Origin: Chionis minor
Lineage: Eukaryota > Chordata > Aves > Charadriiformes > Chionididae
NCBI GenBank assembly: GCA_013398295.1
Contig: VZSF01003227.1
Coordinates: forward strand, 2,144,225-2,208,224
Reading direction: 5' to 3'
Length of the DNA stretch: 64,000 nt
Made by a program: the position numbers and the translations under genes. The notes below the pieces were generated by a model. It was not told where the DNA came from. It ran no database searches and was given only the letters and a program-made list of their open reading frames with translations. Of this stretch, positions 12,401 through 24,400 are shown piece after piece (position 1 is the first letter of the stretch; each line of letters starts with the position of its first letter).

Positions 12401-15400
12401 TTGCAGATCCTACCTCGATCTTTTCAGCGTAGTGCAATGCAGTCAGTTCTGCACCAGGGTTGATGTTCCCTCCTTTGTACTGTTTCTAACGGCTGAGATT
12501 GCCTGGCGACAACTCTAGAAAGAAAAGGAAGTGAATTTTAGAGCCTGGTTTCTCTACGTCACCATCATCTTCGCAGTTAAGAGCGCAGTTGCATGAGCTG
12601 ACTTTTCTCTGACACTTCCCTTGCAGGCTCACAACCGAAGGAGCGCCCTCGCTCTGCAATACTTGCTCCTGATGAAAACACTGTCACCTCAATATTCAAT
12701 AACAGGAGATCACAGCAGACCACAGCACTTTCGAAAAGTGTCTCAATACAGAACATTGCAGGGTAAGGTTTCTGCCTGCACGCGTGAATATGCGTGTATT
12801 ATCTGACGCCACGAGCATAACGAAATTCACGTCTCATTAAAACCAAATTTGTGCATTATGATTTGTGTTAAAGGTACAAAAGAGGATCACAGAACCAGAA
12901 ATACCCATATTATACATCATACCATCAGTTGTCTTCTGCACAGTCAGATTGTCTGGGTTAGTTTAGTCATGGCATGAGTTCAGAGGCATCTGAGTTGGCC
13001 TGGTTATATTCAAGGCCAGTTCACAGAGATGCTTTGGGCTCCAGGAGGAAATTCCCTTGCCTTGGGCCGGGTACTGTGGAAGCACACATATGCAGCTCAG
13101 CTATATATGGACCTTTTGTGTCCATAACGACAAGGGGGAAGCACAGAGCTGCAGTCTTCATGGTGGTTTAGGACAGTATTGTACATAATTAATTACAAAA
13201 AAATCATAGGAGACAATATAATTTATGGTTCCTACGCTACGTGTGTATTGAGCAGTTCTACACACTGCTCAATGGACTGGCATGTTCTGGACACTTTGTA
13301 TGCCCTGGCTATTCATGGTGGAATTTATTTCAGTCCATTTTCCTGATCTTTCTCTGAGCTAGCGATAAAGACTCTTGGGTTCCCTTTTGTGGTGCGTTTT
13401 TGCACTGTTTGCACCAAGGACAATGAGGATGGGAAGTGACTGTAAAATGGAAAATAATGAAAAGGAGTTATCTAAACCATAAAACCTCAGGTATGATTCT
13501 TTATAGAAGCAGCACAGTCGCTCAGAACTGCAGATCTTACAGCTTGTTGAGCCCCAATGGGTAGTTGTTAGAAAACAACTGATAAATGTATATTTCTGTA
13601 CATAACCGTGCGATGCTTGCTTTGGTTTTCAATTCATATTTAAAACGCATTTCTTCTGTGTATTTGAAAGTACATTTGGCTGGGTTTTTATGTCATAAAC
13701 AATATTCTGTGCTCTGTTTTTCTGCAGAGTTGGGAACGACGACAGCTTAATACACACTTGGAAATTCCTGTCGCAGTCAACAGACTCCTTACATAAAATC
13801 AGCCGGGTGAATGAGTCCATGGAGTCACTGGTTGACGAGGGTAAGAGATCCCCATTTACTTTAATCTCAGACTATTAGTATGAGAAACTAAAACAAAGCC
13901 CCACATTGTATTTTCTCTAGCTTGTTGAATTGCGAGAAAGCATTTAGAAGGTTGCAGTTACAGTTGAGTTACTTGGAGTTGAGCTCAGGGACAAACATTT
14001 CCTCTTTCGTTCTGCACCTCTGCCCATTCGTACAGCTACAGATTTTGCACTCTTGCGTTTTGTATTTTTCCCAGAGTGGGGAAGGAAGAAATGTATTTTT
14101 CAGTTTTGGGGGTTTGAAAGTGAAGTTGGTTAAATTGACTTCTTAAGTTTAAGTATTTTTTATGCGTGGTGGTTTTTTAGGATATAGGTCTAATTTCCCT
14201 TGATTCAGTGATGTAAATGAAGGAAGACAAACTGGGTGTTGTGGTTTTTTATTTATATGCAGTGTTGTTGCACGTCAGATAAAGAATCCATTGTCTTTTA
14301 TCTGAGCTAGAATTTGGTCTGGGTGAAAACGGTGAACTAGTTTTGTGTGACTAGCAAATAGCCTTTAAAAGTGCTTTTCATAGCCTGGTCCTTACGTGGT
14401 ATAATTCCACAGGATCATTTTCCTGTCAGTAAAGGAGAATGTGTGTGATGTCTGTGGTATGGCAGAGAAAGCTTAAACCTAAATGAATAGACGGGAATCT
14501 CAAATGAGACAATTTACCCACATCTTAATGACAGCTACGTTGCTTTGTGAAGGTGCAGACATGAATGAAGGACAGCTGATGGGAGACCTGGAATTAGACT
14601 CCAAGCAACTAGAGGCCGAGTCCTGGAGCCAGGTAGTGGACAGCAAGTTCCTACAGCAGCAAAATAAAGATGTTGTCAAACGGCAAGATGTCATTTACGG
14701 TGAGACACCTGCATCTTAATTTTTCAGTCACTGTAGATAGCTTCTGGATATACTCACGTGCATGGATTTGGTAAGCTCTAGATCAGTGTGTTGACTTGGT
14801 TACCTCAGAAGTCAAGGTTTCATTCTTGAAGTTCTTAGAAACATAATGCATTCTGTGAAAGCTTGCTTTCTACATTTCATGTATCTGTAAGCCGTCAAAA
14901 AAACCCTGAAGTTGCCTCTCCTTATTTATCTGCTGATGACATTTAAGTTCGGTTACAGCAGCTAGCCAGGAAGTCTTCTCCTGCCAGATGCAAGAGCCAT
15001 CCTGTATGGCAAAAGCACACACAGTGTTCAGGCTGGCAGTGAGGGGTTAGGAAGGAGCAGATAACAGCGCCGAAGGTTCAGACCGCAGCAGCAATGTCCA
15101 AAGTTCTTCACAGTGGGACTCCTCTGCCCCCGCTATTTCTCCCACACATGAAACTATTGGTTGGTGTTTCAATACCTGACATGAAATTTTCTGAAGCCGC
15201 TTAGAGAAGCCCAGTTAGGGAAGAGCTTTCTAATGGCAGCTTTTTCTTGTACTGTGCACCCATGTACTCTACAGTAACCTTGGTTTTGACCTTGTCCTCA
15301 TCCTCTACAGAGCTAATGCAGACAGAAATGCATCACGTTCGCACCCTGAAGATCATGAACGATGTCTACAGCGCAGGGATGTTACAAGAACTGCAGTATG

Positions 15401-18400
15401 ATCAAGTAGTTGTGGACAAAATCTTTCCCTGCCTGGAAAACTTGCTGCACATCCACAGTCAATTCTTCCAGCGGATTCTGGAAAGGAAGAAGGAGTCCCT
15501 GGCAGACAAAAGTGAAAAGAACTTCGTTATCAAGAGGATAGGTGACATCCTCGTGAATCAAGTAAGCGCTGGAAAATGCTTACACTTCTGAGAGCGCAGC
15601 TGGAAACCAGGCGCTCTTCCTTCCCTCCTGCTTATGCCTGTGAGATAATCACAGCTGAGGGTACCTTTACTCTTCACACACATAAAAATCTCCACCTCTG
15701 CTTTTTGAAGCACTTTTTGCTCCTTCAGAGGAAGGTCTAACAACAAAAATTAATTCAGTTTATTTTGTGGGAGAGAGAAGCGTTCCCTGACAGGCACAGA
15801 ACGATTTGACCATAGCCTGGAGGGCAGGCAGTAGCCTACAGCAAAATACGCCCTATGTGTTTCTTGGCTGAGTTACTGACCTTTTATTTAACTTTGGGTG
15901 GGACATTTTACTTTATCTACACTGTCTCCCATCTTCTTTTTGCCTGTCTTGACGTTTTTATTGTTTGCTTTTAAGCCCTATGAGGTAAAATCCCCAATTT
16001 TTTATTGTGTGAATGCAGTGAAGTCTCAAACTCAGCTCTTGACTTGCTAGAGATCTAATTGCCTGGTTTAGGATGGTTTGGACTAATTTGGTGTCATCAA
16101 GTTCTTTTGGGAGACTGGCAGGCACTGCTGGGATATCACACTGGGACCTCAGTGCAAATTGGACCTCTGTGTCTCAATGTCTTGCAGTTCTCCGGTGAGA
16201 ATGCCGAGCGAATGAAGAAAACGTACGGCAAATTCTGTGGGCATCACAACGAGGCAGTAAATAACTTCAAAGATCTGTACTCAAAGGACAAGCGGTTTCA
16301 GGCATTTGTCAAGGTAGGGCCTGGTACAACAGACATAGTCGATGGAAAAAGTATGTCCTTTCTGTACTCTGATGAGCGTTTTGCTGCAGAACTGAAATTT
16401 TTATCCTTGTTCCTTAGAAAAAAATGAGCAGCTCCCTGGTGAGGCGTCTTGGGATTTCTGAATGTATCTTGTTGGTAACACAGAGAATCACAAAGTACCC
16501 AGTGCTTTTACAAAGGATACTCCAGTACACCAAAGGTAGGGACCAGTTCCTCTATTCTAAGCATCTGTTTGTTCCTCCACTGTAAATTTCTTGGATCCTT
16601 TTCAGCTGAAGCAGATTTTCTTAGAATAGACCCAACTAATCCAGTCATTATTGTCTCACACCGCTGTAATGAGATAACTCAGTTTCACATCCCCATTTAG
16701 GATTAGTTATTCAGTTGCCTTGATTTAGTTGTTATAAAGTCTGCCTGCAGCTAATTATGGAGTAACATGCTTAGACTCCGAAGTCTCCCAGCTTGCTTTT
16801 TTTTGGTAATGGCTGAAATATGTGGTTAATTTGTGCATTTCACCTATACTATCTCATGTACAAGGTATATTGGAATAGTCCCTAGTCTTAACCGTATATG
16901 TGAAAGGTTTTGTGAAGCTCTCCTCTAGGAGATGCAGCCTGTCTCATGAAAGTATTAAAAAGTTATAATGTGGGAATTTGGAGGGGGGAGAAGGGGGAGG
17001 AAGGAAGTAAAATCAGGAAGTTAGAGTCCACAAGGATGAAGTGAAATTGAAGTGTTTGTCTTTCTGTTCAAAGAAAATGAAGCAGAACATGAAGACTTGA
17101 CTCAGTCATTAAACCTCGTTAAAGACGTGATTGCTGCAGTCAATAGCAAAGTCAGCAATTACGAAAAGAAAATGCGTCTCGGTGAGATTTACAACCGGAC
17201 GGATAGCAAGTCCATCATGAGGATGAAGAGCGGCCAGATGTTTGCAAGAGAGGACTTGAGGCATCGGAAGCTCATCCGAGATGGGCCTGTTTCACTAAAA
17301 AGTGCAGCTGGCCGGTTAAAAGGTAAGACTAACCAGGGCAACGAAGCTGGTGAGGGGTCTGGAGAACCCGTCTTATGAGGAGCGGCTGAGAGAGTTGGGA
17401 TTGTTTAGCCTGGAGAAGAGAAGGTTGAGGGGAGACCTTATCACTCTCTACAACTACCTGACAGGAGGTTGTAGCGAGGTGGGGGTCAGTCTCTTCTCCC
17501 AAGTAACAAGTGACAGGACAAGAGGAAATGGCCTCAAGTTGTGCCAGGGGAGGTTTAGGTTGGATATTAGGAAAAACTTCTTTACCAAAAGGGTTATCGG
17601 GCATTGGAACAGGCTGCCCAGGGAGGTGGTGGAATCGCCATCCCTGGAGGTATTTAAAAGACGGGTGGACATGGTGTGGAGGGACATGGTTTAGTGGTGG
17701 TTTTGGCAGTGTAGATTTATGGTTGGACTCGATGATCTTGAAGGTCTCTTCCAACCCAAGTGATTCTATGTTTCTATGATTCTACTATCCTGCCTTCTGC
17801 AGGGGGAGGATACAGCTCACCTTCTCTGGATGTAGGATTAATCCTCAGATTGGTGTCTCCAGCCTTTATTTATTCTTCTGCTTTGAGAGATTTTGACAGC
17901 AGCAGCTTTGCCCATGCTGTACACTCACTTCCCATCGCAGCACTTCCGATTCCTCGTGTTGTTTCTGGGGCGAGATAGTTGCTTTTCCTCCTGGTGACTG
18001 CATGCCAGTGGGAGGCTTGGGTTGCAGTGACACCTTGGTGCAGCAGCCAAGGAACGGAGTTGCTGAGGGGGGGATCTTTTGGGCCAGGAGAGTGCGATGG
18101 GGCTGCCGTTGCCCAGAGCAGCGAGTCAGATCTCTGTGCCACCACGCGCATGTGCAGCGGTTCCAGGAAGCGTGCTTGCTGCATCCGAAACCCAACCTCG
18201 GCTTCCCACTGGCTCTGCCCAGCAGCAGCAGCACCGCCTTCCCCTTGCTCTAAGGTCTGCAGTAGGGCTGTCCAAGCTCAGCGTTGTCATCCTGGTTTCA
18301 GTGGGACTCCAGAGAGGTGTCTCAGGCATTTGTTGCTCTTGAACCTCCTGAGCTGCTGGTGCAAACTGTTCAGGAGAGGCTCCGGTGTCCCTGCAGCTGC

Positions 18401-21400
18401 CTCTTGTTTGGTCAGCGTTTTCTTGGATTGCTTTTTGTTTGTTATCAGTTGGACATAGTTTTTCTAAGGTGCTGTGCTCTGCTGAGCACTGAAGTTCTCT
18501 ACTGAAGGATGGAGCCAGTCTTTTTTTTCCGTGGTGTGCAGTGACAGGACAAGAGGTAACGGGCAGAAGCCTGAACATAGGAAGTTCCATCTAAGCATGA
18601 GGAGGGACTTCTTTACTTTGAGGGTGGCAGAGCACTGGAAGAGGCTGCCCAGAGAGGTGGTGGAGTCTCCGACTCTGGAGACATTCCAGACCCACCTGGA
18701 TGCCATCCTGTGCAACCTGCTGTAGGTGGACCTGCTCTGGCAGGGCAGTTGGACTAGATGATCTCCAGAGGTCCCTTCCAGCCCCTCTGATTCTGTGAAA
18801 CACTATATCACCCAAGGAAGCCTTCAGCTGGGACCACGGTAGCAGAAAGAGCAGGCAGGGCTGTGTCTTGGGCTTGGCAGGAAGGCTGGGCTTTGCTTTT
18901 CTCACTCCAGCATCAGCTGATGGAACGACAGTACTTGGGCGTGAATGGGGTAGCCTGGTGCCGTGCTGTGCAGGGAGGCAGTGATAACACAAAATTCCAT
19001 ATCGGATATGAGATTTGGAAACAGGAAGCTTACAGATGGTTTCCAGGCACCCGAGATTACTATTGATGGTGGATGAAGCAAGTTGTGCTGCTGTTGTGAA
19101 ATGTTGTGGTAAGTTCAGGCTGCATTTGCATTTCTAAGTCATAGAAAGGCATAAACATACCTCCGTCCGTAGTGCAAGCTCCCAGTTAAAGCAGGTCCAG
19201 AGCTGCAGAGCCCAGGAAGAGAGTAGCTAGTTCATACATTTAGGCTATTTTGTGGGATTTGAAAGGGAGCCCAGAGAAGTATAAGAAGAACTTTTCTTAG
19301 AGGGTTTTAGCATTTCCCTTCTTGCAAAGTACAGAGACAAGAGAGAAGAGCAGAGTTAAATGTTGACTTTTGCAAAGCTCCCGGAGCCTTGAGTTCATAT
19401 TGCAGCTTTGAATTAAAGTTTGGTGGTTCTTTTGTCTGGAACGGATCCCGTCTTCCCAAAACAGAATGGAAGGAATTACCCACGGGATGATTTAACTTCT
19501 TGGTTTGCTTCCTCTCTGTCACAAGATTTCCCAAGTACATTACACAAAAACTCTTTGTACTGAAGGCTCTGGGTGGGGCATTATACTTGGTAGTTGCTGT
19601 GCAACTTTATGACATGTCATTAGGAGACTTGGAAGGCTGTACGTGTACTCTGGGAAAAGGCTGTATTCTGATTTAAAATCCTCCCTTGGCTTGATGTTGT
19701 GCTTCCTTCTCCCGTGAAAGAAAGCCAGGACCAGCATCTCACGCAGACTCTATCGGCTCCCCTTGGAGTCGGCAGGAGTTGTGTTTGTCTGCGAGCAGAA
19801 TTAGTGGTGGCTCCTGAAGTCAGTATTTCCTGGGAAAGAAACAGCAGCTGACAAACGTTGTTATCGCACGGTAATTTACACTCCGCAAACCACTCATCAA
19901 GAGAACCATAAAACCCAAAACTTCCTGTGCAGATATTTTGCTTGTAGGCTAAAATATTGATTGTTTGAGAAAACAGCGCTTCTATTCAGCAAGCCTCTCT
20001 AACTTTCACTGTTATGCCTGGATCCTGACTGTTAGGAAGCGTATAGCTGGAGAGGAGCAGCCCTGCTCCCACAGAGGAGGGAGAATCCTGCAGGATTCCC
20101 AGGTGCTGTTGTATTCTGTGTAACGCAAAGTCCGTTCAGAGCTCACCAGACCCAGCGTCTCCGGGAGCTGCCCCTGCTCCTCCTGCTAACCGGGAGAGTG
20201 ACCCTGCTTCCAGGATTTGCAAAAACCGCCCTGCTGTTCCCCAGCACTGGTGTTATTAAAAGAAATCTGGTTTGGGGTGGGTTACGTGGTTATACTGCCC
20301 TGGTATGCTTTTTCTTTTGCAGAAGTCCAGGCTGTTCTCCTCTCTGACGTGCTCATATTCCTCCAGGAGAAGGACCAGAAGTATGTCTTTGCCTCACTGG
20401 TAAGGCTTCAACCTTTTCTCCTCCTTCCTTTTCTGTGTGAGAAACACTTGATGTGTGTTGCGCAGCGAAGCCAGCCGCTGCCTTTTAGACAACTTAATTT
20501 TTTGTGCTTGTAACATTTTCGTTTGCTGCGCAGACTCCATTCTTTTTGATAGGAAAACACATCTTCATGCCCCACCTCCCCTTTCTGCAGTGCCTTGGCA
20601 CAGCTGATAATTGGCCTTGAAAACCTGCCTGTCACTTACTCCTTTTCAGTTTGTGCAAATTGAAGCCATGATTGGGGTGGGGGGGAGGCAATGGGAGAAT
20701 GCAAACATTGTGAAAATGAATCTTAGCAGAAGGAAATGTCCTAATACATTGTGAGCTACTATGGGGACAGGGTCGGGGCGGGAGGGGGAGGTAAAATGCC
20801 GCTGCAGTAAATTCAACAGAGCAGCTTGAAAATAAATGTCAGAGGAATATATTTGTAATGCACGAGACCAAAAACATTAGCTTTTGAAGGCAGGCCTCAT
20901 AAAAAGGTTAGGCACACTGACCTGCTAAAGAAAACCTAGTACATAATTGAGTCTGTTGGGGCTGTACCTTGCAGGCATGGTCTAGACTGGCTAAACCTTG
21001 TGACCTTTCCACTCTTTGAACATTTTGAAAGCTGATAATTTGTTATTCCAGTTCCACCAATGATCTGCACAGGCTCAGTGCCCCACACAGGAGGGGCTGG
21101 TTGGCACACGAGTCCTGCTAGTGAACCGCTACCAAATCACCCCACTTGTAGCATCCGGTAAAACGCACAAAGGGGCTGACTCATATGCAGATGCCACAAC
21201 AGCAAAAGGATGGTTTAACCGAACAGGCTCATTACGCAGAGACCATAGCACACACTGAACATAATCTTGCACACAAGTCTTCTCCATCATAGGAGTCAGC
21301 TATGAGCTTCTGAGAAGAGCAGGGGTTTTGTGGGATTTGAAAACAAGATCTTACTCCATCCTAGGGAGAGATCGTGAAGATAATGGGTGTGAAGCAGGCG

Positions 21401-24400
21401 CTAGCAAGCTGCCTTAAGTTTAAGGCGCTATGATATTAACAACAGAACGTGGGCAGGAGGAGATGAGATCAAAGGTCTGCTGGAGTTAGAGAAAAATATG
21501 GTAGAGTTTGCAAAACCACAAAGTCAGTTCTAAATTAATTTTTTGTTGAATTGGAACAAGGTGAAATTGCTTTTCCTGCAGAACTGATGGAGGAAAGCAA
21601 GCCCCTCCCTGTTCTTTGACCTCATTAAAATGATTTGGTTTTTTAATGAGCCAGTAGATTCAGAAAATGTTTACAACCTGAGAGAGGTAGCAGTATGGTT
21701 GTTGGGACCTTTACAATGCTAGTTTGCATCTGGGAATTAATACTGTGCACCCTTCTCACCCATTTCCTTCCATCTGAAGGACCAGAAATCCACTGTGATC
21801 TCTCTGAAGAAGTTGATCGTACGAGAAGTGGCTCACGAAGAGAAGGGTCTGTTCCTGATCAGTATGGGTATAAAAGATCCTGAAATGGTGGAAGTCCATG
21901 CCAGCTCCAAAGAAGAGCGTAACGGCTGGATACAGATTATTCAAGACACAATGAACACCATGTAAGTTACCAAGCTGTTCTTGCAAGGCAGGTGATGCGC
22001 ATGGTCATTTTCCGGTAGTAATTAAGACGTCTCTTCTCCAGGGATAGAGATGAAGACGAAGGAGTCCCTTGTGAGTCTGAATTTGAAAAGAAAGTGTCGG
22101 ACGCAAAAGTGAGAGGACTGAAAGGTAAAATCCTGCTTGGGACAGACAGAGCTGGGGAGCGGTTTTTTGAAAAACTTACAGGAATTGTTTTGCTGGGTTT
22201 TGTGGTTGAACTATGACATTTTTCAAAGGAGTGAGAATCCTGCATCCAGCAAATAATTGCAATCCTCACCTTGCTTGCATTATTTTTTTTCTGAGCCTTC
22301 TTGGTGCCGTTGCCGTGCAGGATTGCACAGGGCACGGTTGTATCATGAGCTTCCACTAGATGGGGCCAATATCTCAGGAATCACTTTCCTTGCCGAAACT
22401 GTTATTTTCTGTCTTCATCTCTGTTTTCTGTTAACCCCCACAGAACAGCTTCAGCAGAAGGATAAGCAGATCCTCCTCTTGCTGGAGGAGAAGTCTAAGA
22501 TCTTCCGGGACATGGCAGACAGTTCTGTGCAGGAGGACATGCCAGGCTCCAGGCTGCTCTTCAGAGCCAACACAGAAGAGGCACCAAAAGGAGAGGCCAT
22601 TATGAAAACGGCAATAAATGAAGGTGAGCAAGTAAGGGTGACAGGTTAATTACACTAGCGGAGCCAACTGCAGTGAAACCATCAGTCCTCAAGCACCAGC
22701 TTTGCAGGGGAAGCCTTCTCTTTTTAGAATAACAGCACAGATGAGGAGATATTGCTACTCAGACGGTATTGTCTCAGGGACAGTAATAAGGATCAGGAAA
22801 GGAAGCGGATATTGATGGCTGTTGAAAGAGGGCACAAAAGATGTCAGCACAGAGAACAACCATACATTGAATCTGCACTGGGGTCAGGAGCAGCACAGGG
22901 TTTATCCTCAGCTGAAATTTGGACCATCCAGGCTTCTGCTGTGGTTCAGTCTCAGCAAGATGTGAGCGTGGGGCTTGGGTTCCAGCAGGCAGTTGGGGTA
23001 CCTGCAAGGGACAAGCAAGTCTGTTGACAAAAACACGGGTAGATGGAAACTCAGGCAGCTTTCCGGTGTGATTTTTGGAGAGGCTAAAAATTACTAAATG
23101 CTGTTGCCAGATCACACCGGGGTTGCCTGAAGGAAGAGAGGGAGGTGTAAGCCTGTGCAGAGCTCCAGGAATTGGAGTTAATGGTCAAACATGAGTTTTT
23201 GCAGCGGGAATGTGTACTGTTCCTATCGTTGTCCTAGAAACATGGTGTCTTAGTACAGCAAAGCACGTGAATTTCTGACCTGATCTCAGGCAGGGATGAA
23301 AATAGCTGAGAAGCCTGAGTTGGTCTTTAACAGAGATATCGTTGTTTTTTATCAGTTGAACTGCTGCAAGACCTGGTGAACAGGAGCCTGGGCACTGCCC
23401 TGGGACAGCAGGTCAGCAGCACTGCCGGGGAACAAGAAGGAGGAGTTGGACCCATCTCTCTCCCTAGAAGGGCAGAAACGTTCGGAGGATTTGACAGTCA
23501 TCAGATGAACGCCTCCAAGTGTGAGTGGTTACATGTGTGCACGTCAGCATTTGTTAATAATACATGTCATCACATCATCTTGCTTCAGAAGGACTCCAGC
23601 ACCTGGTGATTTGGATTTCACAACTCCTCTCTGATAATAGTTGATAGATTAAATAACAGATTAGAAAAAAAGCCTGCGTACAGATAAAATGATGGTAGCT
23701 GAGAACCCGTGGCTACATGAGGATTAAACATCTGAACTCCTTACTCCTCCCTCTCTGTGCTCTAAATCATCCTTGCTTCTTTACTTACATGCCACACGAA
23801 AGCATTTGGCTTCTCAATAGATTAGTTTCTTCATGTTATTATTGTAATATCTTCAGCTCTGTTCTTCGTTCTTCAGTTATCTTCCAGCAGGAGCCTGGCA
23901 CTGGTGCGTGTGCGAATGGATGAGGATATTGCTGAATCAAGCACCTTCTCCGCTGACTCTTCTCTCTGTGCACTTGTGTTCCACATACAACTGCATGTGT
24001 TATTCCTGCAATTAAGTCTCTCCCAAAGAAATGTGTGAATATTTATTTCAGCTGCATAGTTGGCTGCTTCCCAATGCTCTCTTTCTTTGCCCTAGTCATC
24101 AGAAACTTCCCTGTCCTCAAATTCCTCTCTCTGTGGTCTCTCTCATACTCCCTGTACAGCCAGTTTTGCTGCGCTAGTGTCTGTCTCAGCATTGGGATCG
24201 TTGGACCTCGTCTGACCTTGCGCATTGAAGGAGCAGTGTTAGCTCCAGACAGTCAGACATGAGAAGTATGTAGAGGTTTTCCCAGCTCTGTTGGAAAGCA
24301 GCAGAGCCCTCCACAGGCCTTGTCATCATAATGACAAATATATTCACACTGGAGGCGCTTGTTTAGGGTTGTGCCTCTCTCTGTTGCAGTGATGAATGGG

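Noticed and set aside
17350..17694. Open frame of about 114 codons as a separate gene
   Set aside because: It lies entirely within the CR1 fragment and has no independent coding evidence.
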